DNA from: an uncultured Acidimicrobiales bacterium
Lineage (GTDB): Bacteria; Actinomycetota; Acidimicrobiia; Acidimicrobiales; SHLQ01
Direction of reading: 5' to 3'
NCBI GenBank assembly: GCA_938023735.1
Contig: CALJDK010000129.1
Coordinates: forward strand, 1 to 50,982
Length of the DNA: 50,982 nucleotides
Positions 35,387 through 44,055 of this stretch are shown here, piece by piece. Below the pieces are notes generated by a model. That model did not search any database. It saw only the letters and a list, made by a program, of their open reading frames with translations, and was not told the DNA's origin. Every line of letters starts with the position of its first letter. Position 1 is the stretch's first letter. Made by a program: the position numbers and the translations under genes.

Positions 35387-36217
35387 CTATTCGCTGGTTG
35401 GGCCGCCGAGGAAGTTTGGGGGTCGCTTTTCTCGGTGGCTGGCTACACCTTCGGCGGCGTCGGGACCCATGAAGCCGAGGAACTCATACGCTACCGACGC
35501 ATCGAACGCCGGCTCGAACATCCGGTAGGCGTGGTTCAGGGTTCGTTTGGTCCAACGGATGGCCTGCTGCGCTCCATCGGCGAGTTCTGAGGCGATAACA
35601 AGCGCCTCTTCGAGCACCGGTTCGGGGCCATCTGTGTCGTCGATACAGAGCGACACCAGCCCAATACGTTCGGCTTCGGCACCGGAGAGGTCACGGCACG
35701 TGAGGAGGTAGTATTTGGCCTTCGCCATGCCGCAGAGCATCGGCCAGCAGACCGCTGCATGATCGCCCGCGGCAACGCCGAGTCGGGTATGACCATCGAT
35801 AATCCGAGCCTTGCTTCCCACCACCGAAATGTCGGCGAGCAGGCCAGCAACCAGGCCGGCACCGACGGCAGGACCCCACATTGCCGACACGATCGGCTTC
35901 GAGCAGTTGATGACATTCATCACCAGATCGCGCGCTTCACGGAGCACCTCGAGGGTTCGGGTGTAGTCGGTCATGATCGTGTCGATCATGTCGAAGCTTC
36001 CGCCCGAACTAAATCCCTTGCCCGCACCGGTAAGCAACGCAACCCGAACCTCGGGATCACGATCGATCATCAGCCAGACGTCGGCGATCTGGCGGTGCAT
36101 CGGCTCGCTCACCGAGTTCAATCCGGGGCCCTCCAAGGTGATTTGCAACACCCCGTCGGCGGGGTTCAGGAAAGTCAGCGCATCGAAGGCTTCTTTGTAT
36201 CGTTCGATCATCGTCAT
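35387..36217 (-). CDS. Enoyl-CoA hydratase/isomerase family protein
   Basis: A 276-residue crotonase-fold protein. Oxyanion-hole segments are [16 protein letters not shown] and [23 protein letters not shown]. The active-site region [34 protein letters not shown] lacks the usual Glu pair wording of hydratases, so another crotonase reaction is possible. ATG 36217 is taken as start (GTG or ATG choices lie within 24 nt); a divergent crotonase gene begins 70 bp away. Probably acts in degradation of acyl-CoA intermediates. Confidence 0.87.
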   Translation of the reverse strand: MTMIERYKEAFDALTFLNPADGVLQITLEGPGLNSVSEPMHRQIADVWLMIDRDPEVRVALLTGAGKGFSSGGSFDMIDTIMTDYTRTLEVLREARDLVMNVINCSKPIVSAMWGPAVGAGLVAGLLADISVVGSKARIIDGHTRLGVAAGDHAAVCWPMLCGMAKAKYYLLTCRDLSGAEAERIGLVSLCIDDTDGPEPVLEEALVIASELADGAQQAIRWTKRTLNHAYRMFEPAFDASVAYEFLGFMGPDAAEGVASHREKRPPNFLGGPTSE

Positions 36218-36275
36218 GCGGCGAAGTATTGCACGCACCATCGCCTCGAGGGTTGAGCGGCGGCATCGACGGACC

Positions 36276-36281
36276 TAGGGT
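36276..36281 (+). promoter_or_regulatory. -10 box TAGGGT for the enoyl-CoA hydratase at 36288
   Basis: TAGGGT, 6 nt, then ATG 36288; no ribosome binding site. Leaderless transcript inferred. Confidence 0.45.
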
Positions 36282-36287
36282 CGCCGC

Positions 36288-37208
36288 ATGTACGGAACCG
36301 ACGACGCTGACGCTTCACCCGCCACCCACAACACCGACACCGACACCGAGACCGACACCGACACCGACACCGAGTGGGTGATCCTTGACGATCCGTTGCC
36401 ACGAGTGCGGCGCATCACGTTGAACCGGCCGGAGAAACGAAACGCTCTGTCGCATCCGCTGCGCGGTGCGATCCTTTTGGCGCTTCGAGAGGGCGACCAG
36501 GACCCCGATGTTCGAGTAATGATCATCCGGGGCGCAGGCCCAAGCTTCTCGGCTGGCTATGACCTCGGCGGCGGCAACGAAGGGTATGAGTACCCGTTCT
36601 ACACTCCCGCTGGCGAAGGCCAATGGCCGCGTCATGTCACCGAAGGTTGGATGGGCATCTGGGATCTGTCGAAACCGGTCATCGCTCAGGTCCACGGCTA
36701 CTGCCTGGCGGGCGGCTCCGAACTCGCTACCGGCTGCGACCTGATCTACATCGCCGAGGATGCCCAGATGGGGTACCCGGCGGTTCGGTTTGGCGTTCCC
36801 GATATGCACTTCCATACCTGGTTCCTGGGTATGCGCCGAGCGATGGAAATGATGATCACCGGCGACTCGATTACCGGGATCGAAGCGGTCGATGAGGGCT
36901 GGGCCAACCGGGCCTTCCCGGCCGATGAACTCGACGACGCTGTGCTTGCCCAGGCAAAGAAGATTGCGTCGATTCCGCCCGACATCGTGCAGCTCAACAA
37001 GCGCACCGTGCATCGCCAGATGGATCACATGGGAATGCGAGCGGGCATTCGGGCGGGTACCGAGCTGTGCGCGCTCGGTGTGCACTCGCCAGCGATGGCC
37101 GAGTTCATCGGTAAGGCACGAGAAGGCGGATTGACGAAGGCACTCACCGAACGCGACGAACCTTTCGGCGATTACCGCACGGCCGACAGCACCGACAGCG
37201 GCAACTAA
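36288..37208 (+). CDS. Enoyl-CoA hydratase/isomerase family protein with acidic repeat tail
   Basis: A 306-residue crotonase. After an unusual acidic N-terminal tail of Thr-Asp/Glu repeats (residues 16-29), the fold starts VRRITLNRPEKRNALSHPL. Oxyanion segments are GAGPSFSAGYDLGG and AQVHGYCLAGGSELATGCDLIYIAEDAQMGYPAVRFGVPDM. The tail is encoded by a hexanucleotide tandem repeat. It stands 3 nt before the decarboxylase gene, so the two are probably an operon. Substrate unknown. Confidence 0.9.
   Translation: MYGTDDADASPATHNTDTDTETDTDTDTEWVILDDPLPRVRRITLNRPEKRNALSHPLRGAILLALREGDQDPDVRVMIIRGAGPSFSAGYDLGGGNEGYEYPFYTPAGEGQWPRHVTEGWMGIWDLSKPVIAQVHGYCLAGGSELATGCDLIYIAEDAQMGYPAVRFGVPDMHFHTWFLGMRRAMEMMITGDSITGIEAVDEGWANRAFPADELDDAVLAQAKKIASIPPDIVQLNKRTVHRQMDHMGMRAGIRAGTELCALGVHSPAMAEFIGKAREGGLTKALTERDEPFGDYRTADSTDSGN
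36333..36374 (+). repeat. Hexanucleotide tandem repeat (ACCGAC, 7 units)
   Basis: Seven ACCGAC/ACCGAG units in a row (units 3 and 7 end in G), inside the start of the enoyl-CoA hydratase gene. They code for alternating Thr and Asp/Glu. The unit is a multiple of three, so changes in copy number would lengthen or shorten the tail without a frameshift. Confidence 0.9.
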
Positions 37209-37211
37209 GCC

Positions 37212-38579
37212 GTGCATACCTGGAACTCTGACCTCGAACAGCTTGCAGCTTCGGTGATCGGGTACGCCTCGGAGCGGGCCAAGCTCGCCAAAGACCCCCG
37301 ATGGGGAGCCCGTGACGCCACCGAGCTTGCCGAGGCACTCGATGGGGTGGTGAACGAATCGGGTGTCGGCGGCCATGCGGCCCTTGAGTTGTTTCGGGAG
37401 GTACTGCTTCCGGCCTGTCGTCCAATGGACGACCCGATGATGGTGTCTTATGTGCCAACCGCCCCGTCCATCGCGGCAACCTTGTTTGACATGGTGGTCA
37501 GTGCATCGTCGATCTTCGGCGGCCACTGGGAGTCCGGCGCTGGCGCAATCGCCGCCGAGAACCAGGCGCTTCGCTGGATCATGGATATCGCCGGCTACCC
37601 CGAAGAGGCTGGCGGCTGTTTCGTCTCGGGCGGAACAGCGGCAAACCTTGCTGCTCTCGTGACGGCACGTCAGCGGTGGTTGGTTCGGAACCCAGGTGAC
37701 GAACGTCGAGACCGCCTTGCCATTATCGCCACGAGTGGGGCGCACGCATCGATCAATGTGGTGGCCCGAGTGCTCGATGTCGATGTCATTCCAGTCGGTA
37801 CCGACGCGGTCGGTCGAATGACTGGCGACCTGCTTGAGTCCGCGCTGGGAGGTATCGACCGTCAGACCGGTCCTACCCCGTTTGCGGTTGTCACCTCGGC
37901 AGGCACAACCAATTCGGGGGCCATTGATGACCTTGCCCACATAGCGCCGATCTGCGAACGCGAAGGGCTCTGGCTCCATGTCGACGGCGCGTACGGAGCC
38001 TCGGTACTGGCTTCGCCAACTCACCGGCAGCGCCTTGCTGGCATCGACCAAGCCGATAGTTTCGGCATCGATCCGCATAAGTGGCTCTTTGCTCCCTATG
38101 ACTGTGCTGCGGTGCTGTATCGCGACCCGTCGATGGCAGCCTTGGCTCACTCGCAGAAAGCCGACTACCTGGATTTCGTCGACCCGACCGATTTCAACCC
38201 CTCCGACTATGCCTTGCACCTCACGCGGCGCGCTCGCGGGTTACCCCTGTGGTTCTCGATTGCGGCCAACGGCACCGACGCCTATGCCGAGGCGATCGAC
38301 ACCACGATGGAGGTAGCGCACGGGTTCGCTGCTCGGGTCCGGAAATCCCCAGCGTTTGAGCTGCTGCTTGAGCCACAATTGTCGGTAGTGCTGTTCAAGC
38401 GAATCGGATGGGAAGAATCGGACTACGACCAGTGGTCCAAAGCCAACGCCGAGGCGGGGACCGCACTGATCGTTCCGACAAAGTGGAAGGACGAGGTGTG
38501 TTTCAGGATCTGCATTGTGAACCCGCTCACCGAACTCGGGCGACTCGAAGCGCTGCTCGACGACATGGGCGAAGAGTAA
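37212..38579 (+). CDS. PLP-dependent group II decarboxylase (aromatic-L-amino-acid decarboxylase-like)
   Basis: A 455-residue decarboxylase. H178 (TSGAHASINV) is the PLP-stacking His, D258 (HVDGAYGAS) contacts the ring nitrogen, and K290 (GIDPHKWLFAPYDC) is the Schiff-base lysine. CFVSGGTAANLAALVTAR is the phosphate-site segment. The family decarboxylates aromatic or acidic amino acids to amines, and some members act as aldehyde synthases. GTG 37212 lies 3 nt after the crotonase stop. The following methyltransferase suggests amine formation and then methylation, which is inference. Confidence 0.9.
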   Translation: MHTWNSDLEQLAASVIGYASERAKLAKDPRWGARDATELAEALDGVVNESGVGGHAALELFREVLLPACRPMDDPMMVSYVPTAPSIAATLFDMVVSASSIFGGHWESGAGAIAAENQALRWIMDIAGYPEEAGGCFVSGGTAANLAALVTARQRWLVRNPGDERRDRLAIIATSGAHASINVVARVLDVDVIPVGTDAVGRMTGDLLESALGGIDRQTGPTPFAVVTSAGTTNSGAIDDLAHIAPICEREGLWLHVDGAYGASVLASPTHRQRLAGIDQADSFGIDPHKWLFAPYDCAAVLYRDPSMAALAHSQKADYLDFVDPTDFNPSDYALHLTRRARGLPLWFSIAANGTDAYAEAIDTTMEVAHGFAARVRKSPAFELLLEPQLSVVLFKRIGWEESDYDQWSKANAEAGTALIVPTKWKDEVCFRICIVNPLTELGRLEALLDDMGEE

Positions 38580-38583
38580 CGTT

Positions 38584-39339
38584 GTGACGAGCCCGCCAAT
38601 TTACGACACGATCGGCGTTGGCTATGCCAAGGCACGCAGGGCCGATGCCCGGGTCGAGGCCCAGATCCACAACCTTCTCGGAGGTGCAGCATCGATCCTG
38701 AACATCGGTGCAGGTACTGGCAACTATGAACCCACCGATCGGTTAGTTCTGGCGGTCGAACCGGCTGGGGAAATGTTGCGACAGCGAACCAACTCTCACC
38801 CTGTCGTGCAGGGCGTCGCAGAAGCGCTCCCTGTTGCTGATGATTCCTTCGACGTCAGCATGGGCATCTTGACCGTGCATCACTGGACCGACCGGAACCG
38901 AGGTCTACGCGAACTGAAGCGGGTATCTCGCCAGCAGCTTCTTTGGGTCTACGACCCCGAGATTACGAAACAATTTTGGCTCGCCGAGTACTTCCCATCG
39001 ATCGCCGTTGCGCCGTGGGAAGTGAACGCACCGACCCCAGCAGATCTGGCCGAGGTGCTCGACGTTGTGGAGGTGAGGACACTCGAGATTCCCGCCGACT
39101 GCACCGATGGGTTCACGGGCTGTTACTGGAATCGGCCCGACCGCTACTTGGACCCCGATGTCCAGGCCGGAATGTCGACGCTGTCGAAATTGGATCAGAA
39201 GGTACGGGCTGAGGGATGCGCTCGCTTGGCCGCCGATCTCGAGTCCGGGGCGTGGGACGCAAAGTACGGTGAGCTCCGTACGCAGGAGAGCTTCGACATC
39301 GGATACCGCCTGGTCCTCGCCGGCCAACCGATTCGCTAG
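38584..39339 (+). CDS. Class I SAM-dependent methyltransferase
   Basis: A 251-residue methyltransferase of the UbiE/type 11 kind. Motif I is ASILNIGAGTGNYEP (about 35-49) and the acidic loop follows as VLAVEPAGEMLRQR. The post-motif is EALPVADDSFDVSMGILTVHHWTDRNRGLRELKRVSRQQ. GTG 38584 follows the decarboxylase stop by 4 nt. Its final 4 nt overlap the end of the convergent P450 gene. Acceptor unknown (O-, N- or C-methylation). Confidence 0.87.
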   Translation: MTSPPIYDTIGVGYAKARRADARVEAQIHNLLGGAASILNIGAGTGNYEPTDRLVLAVEPAGEMLRQRTNSHPVVQGVAEALPVADDSFDVSMGILTVHHWTDRNRGLRELKRVSRQQLLWVYDPEITKQFWLAEYFPSIAVAPWEVNAPTPADLAEVLDVVEVRTLEIPADCTDGFTGCYWNRPDRYLDPDVQAGMSTLSKLDQKVRAEGCARLAADLESGAWDAKYGELRTQESFDIGYRLVLAGQPIR

Positions 39340-40691
39340 CCGGCTTTTGTGAAGCGAAGGTTGAGCCGCAGGGTGCCGAGCATGATGCCTGGCTGATGAA
39401 GCCAGTCGTTGTCGTCGTCGTACTCGATCGATTCGAAACGGTCGAGCAGCGCCCCCCACGCAATCTGTTGTTCAAGTCGAGAGAGTGTTGCGCCGGGGCA
39501 GACCCGGGGCCCAGCAGAGAAGGTGAGATGGCGGGTGAGGCCCTCACGTTCCAGGTCGAGGTCAAACGGGCACGCAAACTCTTCCGGGTCGACATTCGCC
39601 GCGCCAAAGCGAAGATGCAGCAAGGATCCGGCCGGAACATCGACCCCCTGAAAGACTTCGTCGTTCGCGGTGATACGAGTCGATAATCCGTGAGTCGGCG
39701 ACCGCATTCGCATGGACTCCTCGGTGAACGAACGCAGCTTCGACCGGTCGGCCCGAAGGGTCTGAAACACGCCGGGGTTCTCGCAAAGGAGCTGGGCTTG
39801 CTCTTCGAGCGCGTACTGCGTGGTCTCGAGCCCGCCGATGATCATCGCATGAACGATGCCGGCGATCTCGATGTTTGAGAGTTTGCGGTCGAGGGCGTCG
39901 TAATGCGCGTCACAAAGGAAGCTGACCATGTCGTCCTGCGGATCCTGCCGCTTGGCGGTGACGTGTTCGTAGATGTAGTCCTGAAACCCATCGAGCCGGG
40001 CGATCATGTCGGCGGTCTGCTCAGGGCTTAGCTCGTGGCGTAGACCAGTGCCGTGCACAAACGGCGTGACCACGGCATCGCCCCAGGCGGCCAGCATGGG
40101 AATGTCTTCCTGCGGGAATCCCAGAATGCTGGCCATGGTGCGCTGGGGTAGCGGACGAGCGAACCGGCTGATGAACTCCACCGATGATTGCGAGTCCGAG
40201 TCCCCGCCATCGGCGAGAAACTCGTCGATGAGGTTGTTTGCGTGTTCGGTGATCATTTCGGTGTGACGGCGAGCGCCCGGACCGACCCAGGGATCGGTGA
40301 GCTCGCGCCGATGTTTGAAGTACAGCTCGGGGTTGGGGCGAAGCCCAAGCATCGATGCCGTCATGAGGCTCTTGGTGCTCTCGAACGCTTCCTCGGGTGT
40401 GAGGCCCTTGTCGGCCAACTGCCCTACCCGCTTGTTCGTAAGGTTCGGGAAGCGATCGCCGTCTTTCACCACCATGTTGATATCGGCGTGCTTGGTGAGC
40501 ACAAACGCATCGGTGCCAGGTGTTAGTCCACCGCCCTCGATACGAAGCACGGGCGCCTCGCTATGAAGGATCTCATAGGCCTCGTACCAATGCTCCTGGG
40601 CGCCCTCGCCAAACAGGTCGACATCGGAAAGATCAACCGGGCACCGCATTGGGCTCAGATCGTGGTTGACATGTTTTTCATACGACGTCAT
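39336..40691 (-). CDS. Cytochrome P450
   Basis: A 451-residue P450. The I-helix is AMIIGGLETTQYALEEQ, the K-helix ExxR is EESMRMR, and the heme loop is LTFSAGPRVCPGATLSRLEQ with Cys398. ATG 40691 is chosen because GAGGGGA lies about 9 nt before it; ATG 40700 is too close to that site. It is convergent with the methyltransferase (4-nt overlap). No ferredoxin is encoded nearby. The substrate is unknown. Confidence 0.9.
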   Translation of the reverse strand: MTSYEKHVNHDLSPMRCPVDLSDVDLFGEGAQEHWYEAYEILHSEAPVLRIEGGGLTPGTDAFVLTKHADINMVVKDGDRFPNLTNKRVGQLADKGLTPEEAFESTKSLMTASMLGLRPNPELYFKHRRELTDPWVGPGARRHTEMITEHANNLIDEFLADGGDSDSQSSVEFISRFARPLPQRTMASILGFPQEDIPMLAAWGDAVVTPFVHGTGLRHELSPEQTADMIARLDGFQDYIYEHVTAKRQDPQDDMVSFLCDAHYDALDRKLSNIEIAGIVHAMIIGGLETTQYALEEQAQLLCENPGVFQTLRADRSKLRSFTEESMRMRSPTHGLSTRITANDEVFQGVDVPAGSLLHLRFGAANVDPEEFACPFDLDLEREGLTRHLTFSAGPRVCPGATLSRLEQQIAWGALLDRFESIEYDDDNDWLHQPGIMLGTLRLNLRFTKAG

Positions 40692-40762
40692 CGATGGCAT
40701 TCCCCTCACTAGCCGCTTCCAGGCTTAGCAAGACTCGTTGCGCAGGAGAAACTCAGTTCGAA

Positions 40763-41656
40763 TCACGTGATCGCAGCCGCTTGGGCTCGAGCGCTCGCGG
40801 TCACGACGATGTATACCCCAATGATCACCAAAACGCCGCCGATCGCCTCGATTGCGCCGAGCACTTCGTCTCGAATCAGCCACCCGAAAAACACACCGAA
40901 CAACGGAATGAGGTAGGCGGTGGAAGCGGCAACGGTTGGCGTTGCCTTCTTCACCACGGTGGCCATGAGCGAGAACGTCACGGCGTTTGAGGGGATGGCT
41001 GCATACAGCACCGGTATGAGCAGTCCGAGTGACCAATCGGTATCGGCGGTTCCTTCAGTGATGATGCCAAAGGGCACCAGGATGAGCGACGACATCACCA
41101 ACTGCACGCCAACCAGCATGATGGGCGAGATCTCGGAGAAGTCCTTCCACTTCATGTACACCGTGCCAAATGCCCACGCGAGAGCGCTCAGAACCAGCGC
41201 GCCGATACCGATTGCCGTCGACTCGCCGCCGAGCGATGGGCTCGCCAAAACGGCTGCGCCTCCGAAACCAACGGCTAGTCCCACCTTCCCAAGCGGGCTG
41301 GTTCGTGTGCCGAGAAGGGCGAGCGAGAGCACGGCGGTAAACAGCGGCATCGTCGAGGACACCAACGACCCCAGACCTGCCGGCACCCGATTGATGCCAT
41401 AGATCAACAGCGCACTCGACACTGTGGTGATACTGAAGCTGACGACAAAGATGTTCCGGTAGTCGACTGCTTTGGCTGGCAGCCGCTCACCACGAAGAAA
41501 CGCGAACGCCAGCAGAAATGCACCGCCAACCACCGTGCGCATGCTGGCCAGCAAAAACGGTGTGGTGTGATCGAGCGCGAACTTGAGATTGGAGAAATTT
41601 CCGCCAATGAGCGCAGCGATCAAAACGACCGTGGCAAGAAGTAGGCGTCGGCTCAC
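40763..41656 (-). CDS. DMT superfamily (EamA) transporter
   Basis: A 297-residue membrane protein with about ten hydrophobic helices and two EamA repeats: LLLATVVLIAALIGGNFSNLKFAL at the start, and GIGALVLSALAWAFGTVYMKW at the beginning of the second. NRVPAGLGSLVSSTMPLFTAVLSLALLGTR is typical of RhtA/YdcZ-like exporters. GTG start at 41656. It lies 27 bp downstream of the TetR gene on the same strand, so it may be co-transcribed with and controlled by that regulator. Substrate unknown. Confidence 0.85.
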   Translation of the reverse strand: MSRRLLLATVVLIAALIGGNFSNLKFALDHTTPFLLASMRTVVGGAFLLAFAFLRGERLPAKAVDYRNIFVVSFSITTVSSALLIYGINRVPAGLGSLVSSTMPLFTAVLSLALLGTRTSPLGKVGLAVGFGGAAVLASPSLGGESTAIGIGALVLSALAWAFGTVYMKWKDFSEISPIMLVGVQLVMSSLILVPFGIITEGTADTDWSLGLLIPVLYAAIPSNAVTFSLMATVVKKATPTVAASTAYLIPLFGVFFGWLIRDEVLGAIEAIGGVLVIIGVYIVVTASARAQAAAIT

Positions 41657-41683
41657 CGCGCCATCTTCATAGAAGAACCGCCG

Positions 41684-42292
41684 TTAGGAAGAATCGATGT
41701 CGGCCGCCACGCTCTGGGCCAACGTGGCAAGGCGCTGGCGATAGAGGGCCACCGATGGTTGATCAGACTTAAATCCCTTTGGCGACAGCCGAAGGATGTC
41801 GACCCATGCCCTTTGCTTCTCCGCATCAGCGAAGTCCTCGAGGTAGGCCGCCAGACCGCTCTCTAGTCGAGCGATCACCTTCGCCACTGCAAGGTTGACT
41901 TCGTCGTTCTTGGCGCTCATGATCTCGTCCGAGTGGGGCGAGGCGGCCATCCGTTGCCAAAGGTCGCCGTCGAAACGCTGCAACATTCCTTCGAGTTGCT
42001 CGGCTGTTGTGACGTCGTGTTCAAGAGCCGCGAGCGCGGCGTCGACGTGCTCTTCAAACAGGGCCACGAAGGCCGAGGCGAAGATATCGTCTTTGTCGCG
42101 AAAGTACTGGTACAGAGCGGGACGAGACATGTTTGCCGCCTCGGCGATTCGCGCCATCGAGGTGCCGGCGATACCTCGCTCGGTGAACTGGTCGATGGCC
42201 GCCGTGTGAATGGAATCGCGCTTTTCGTCGCGTCGCCGTTCGGTCGAACTGTCGGGTTGGCTCACTACCTCCACCCGACGACCTTGACACAT
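41684..42292 (-). CDS. TetR family transcriptional regulator
   Basis: A 202-residue regulator. The DNA-binding domain is IHTAAIDQFTERGIAGTSMARIAEAANMSRPALYQYFRDKDDIFASAF; the all-helical ligand domain follows. Start choices are ATG 42292, GTG 42274 (weak AAGG upstream) and GTG 42265. ATG 42292 is used here because CATATT stands 7 nt before it, as in the leaderless genes, with the operator palindrome over that site; confidence in the exact start is low. It is divergent from the LLM oxidoreductase and probably controls it and the DMT transporter. Confidence 0.86.
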   Translation of the reverse strand: MCQGRRVEVVSQPDSSTERRRDEKRDSIHTAAIDQFTERGIAGTSMARIAEAANMSRPALYQYFRDKDDIFASAFVALFEEHVDAALAALEHDVTTAEQLEGMLQRFDGDLWQRMAASPHSDEIMSAKNDEVNLAVAKVIARLESGLAAYLEDFADAEKQRAWVDILRLSPKGFKSDQPSVALYRQRLATLAQSVAADIDSS

Positions 42293-42308
42293 TCTGTCGA
42301 ATATGTCA
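42285..42308. promoter_or_regulatory. TetR-type operator 1
   Basis: TGACAcATTC (42285-42294) and GAATaTGTCA (42299-42308) form 10-bp arms with one mismatch around TGTC. It overlaps the start of the TetR gene, fitting autorepression. Confidence 0.6.
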
Positions 42309-42316
42309 GGTTCCTT

Positions 42317-42346
42317 GTCTGACATTTCTGCACGAAACTGTCAGAC
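42317..42346. promoter_or_regulatory. TetR-type operator 2
   Basis: GTCTGACA (42317-42324) and TGTCAGAC (42339-42346) are perfect arms; TTTC/GAAA inside extend the pairing with one bulge. It shares the TGACA/TGTCA core with operator 1 and lies on the LLM-gene side, so both divergent genes could be controlled. Confidence 0.55.
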
Positions 42347-42370
42347 GACATGCCGCATTGACAACGAACA

Positions 42371-42400
42371 CAATTACACCAAACGCAATTACATCGAACG
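42371..42400 (+). repeat. Tandem 15-nt direct repeat upstream of the LLM gene
   Basis: CAATTACACCAAACG (42371-42385) is directly followed by CAATTACATCGAACG (42386-42400), two mismatches. It is AT-rich against the background and ends 15 nt before the ATG, in the predicted leader or promoter. Confidence 0.6.
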
Positions 42401-42415
42401 CAAAGAGGAACACCA

Positions 42416-43384
42416 ATGACTCGACTTGGCTACCAGATTCCCAACTTCACCTATCCGGGTGTCGACAACGCCGACATCTTTCCCAATGTGATCGCTCAGG
42501 CAAAGGCCGCAGAGGCCGCGGGGTTCGACCGCGTGTTCGTGATGGATCACTTCTACCAACTGCCCGGCATCGGCGCACCCGAGGAACCGATGTATGAGTG
42601 CTACACCGCTCTTGCCGCGCTGGCGCAACACACCGAAAAGGTTCGCCTGTCGGCGCTCGTAACCGGCAACACGTACCGAAACCCGACGTTGCTGGCCAAG
42701 ACCATCACCGCCCTCGACCATGTATCGGGTGGCCGCGCCAGTCTGGGAATTGGTGCGGGCTGGTTCGAACTCGAGCACGATTCGCTTGGCTATGACTTCG
42801 GCACCTTCACCGACCGGTTCGAAAAGCTCGAAGAAGCGCTGCAAATCATCGGACCGATGCTCCGCGGCGAAAGGGTCTCGCTCGACGGCAAGCACTACCA
42901 GGTAACCGACGCCGTCAACTCTCCCCCTCCGGTCTCGAAGATCCCCATCATGATTGGCGGCAACGGCGAGAAGAAGACACTTCGCATGGTTGCCCAATAC
43001 GCCGACGAGTCGAACCTCGCCACCGGCCCGATCGAAGAGATTCCCCGCAAGCTCGAAGCACTCGACGCCCATTGCGAACGCCTTGACCGCGACCGCTCCG
43101 AGATCAAGGTCACCAAACTTCAGATGGTGATGGTTGCCCCAACGATGGAAGAGGCCGAAGCCGACCTCGCCGAGGTTGCCGGCGTCAAGGGATGGAACGA
43201 CGAAGTGGTGGAGATGGTCAAGATGATCCTCATCTACGGCGATCGCGACACCGTTGGCGAGAAGCTCCAAGCCTGCATGGACACCGGCATCGACGGCATG
43301 ACCATCAACCTTGCGGCCAACGGCCACAACACCGACCGCATCGGTCTACTGGGCGAAATCGGCCTCGCCGCAGTCGGCGGATAA
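42416..43384 (+). CDS. LLM class F420-dependent oxidoreductase
   Basis: A 322-residue luciferase-like TIM barrel. LGYQIPNFTYPGVD starts the barrel, FDRVFVMDHFYQLPGIG has the usual D-H, VRLSALVTGNTYRNPTLLAKTITALDHVSGGRASLGIGAGWFELEH is the classic LLM segment, and IPIMIGGNGEKKTLRMVAQYADESNLATG follows. In actinobacteria this subgroup generally uses coenzyme F420 rather than FMN. AAGAGGA precedes ATG 42416. It is controlled in all likelihood by the divergent TetR. Substrate unknown. Confidence 0.9.
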   Translation: MTRLGYQIPNFTYPGVDNADIFPNVIAQAKAAEAAGFDRVFVMDHFYQLPGIGAPEEPMYECYTALAALAQHTEKVRLSALVTGNTYRNPTLLAKTITALDHVSGGRASLGIGAGWFELEHDSLGYDFGTFTDRFEKLEEALQIIGPMLRGERVSLDGKHYQVTDAVNSPPPVSKIPIMIGGNGEKKTLRMVAQYADESNLATGPIEEIPRKLEALDAHCERLDRDRSEIKVTKLQMVMVAPTMEEAEADLAEVAGVKGWNDEVVEMVKMILIYGDRDTVGEKLQACMDTGIDGMTINLAANGHNTDRIGLLGEIGLAAVGG

Positions 43385-43395
43385 CCGCTTCGGCT

Positions 43396-44055
43396 CTAGT
43401 CGTCGTCGAGCAAACCGGCCCCCGCACCAGCAAGGCGACTTGCCTCGGTTGCGGGGGCATAGGTTCGGTGAGCGAACGCTTCGAGGGCGGTCTTGGTTGC
43501 CTCGTCGAGTTCGACCCGACTCGTACGCGGGCACCTATCCGCTCTATTCCCCGGCGCCTCCACGCCTGGGGAAAGTTCCTGGGGAGTAACGGTGACCGTC
43601 GATCCGTCGGCCACGGGACTTCCAGTGAGAACGATGGTTCCGTTGGCAACGTCGCACCGACCACCCTGCCAGGCCACAACGAACCCGTCAGCACTGTCGC
43701 GACGTTCTTGCTGGCGGTCGAGTACCGACAGGAGGAACGGGGCGAGAAACATGGGTTCGGCCAAGCGCTCGAGCGACAGGTTGCTGCAGTGACCCTCGTC
43801 GACGATGCAGGTGCCAACGCAGATCGGGCAAAGAATGTCGCCGGCACACTCCCAGGTTTCGGTTGGCATGAGGCTCGCGGGCTTCTGGCCTTCGGTGGCA
43901 TGCAACAGACGCACCACGGCAGGCCCGACATCGACACCACATTCGGCCAGGCACACGCTGGCAAACGCTGCGTCCTCGGTGAGACCCCAGCTGTAGCCGG
44001 CGCCGCGAAACGCCTTGGCTACGAGCGCCCGAAACTCGCCGAGCGACAGATTCAT
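43396..44055 (-). CDS. DUF3726-like protein, third gene of the M19 cassette
   Basis: A 219-residue protein. The start MNLSLGEFRALVAKAFRGAGYSWGLTEDAAFASVCLAECG recalls the DUF3726 opening (Leu-Ser-Leu...Lys-Ala-x-Arg-Gly-Ala-Gly...Trp-Gly). Seven cysteines lie in the first 90 residues, with a compact set C70, C76, C79, C83, C90 (ECAGDILCPICVGTCIVDEGHC) that could hold a metal or Fe-S cluster. ATG 44055 overlaps the preceding stop as ATGA. Function unknown; family assignment is from memory of the N-terminal pattern. Confidence 0.7.
   Translation of the reverse strand: MNLSLGEFRALVAKAFRGAGYSWGLTEDAAFASVCLAECGVDVGPAVVRLLHATEGQKPASLMPTETWECAGDILCPICVGTCIVDEGHCSNLSLERLAEPMFLAPFLLSVLDRQQERRDSADGFVVAWQGGRCDVANGTIVLTGSPVADGSTVTVTPQELSPGVEAPGNRADRCPRTSRVELDEATKTALEAFAHRTYAPATEASRLAGAGAGLLDDD

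Noticed and set aside
36315-38219. A 634-codon open frame on the minus strand opposite the second crotonase and the decarboxylase
   Set aside because: It mirrors the codon pattern of two genes with clear family motifs on the plus strand and shows no recognisable domain; high GC makes such shadow frames common.
40505-40522. GGTGCCAGGTGT inside the third P450 gene as another repeat-family copy
   Set aside because: It lies in conserved coding sequence, has no partner arm and no CTATTT flank; probably chance.
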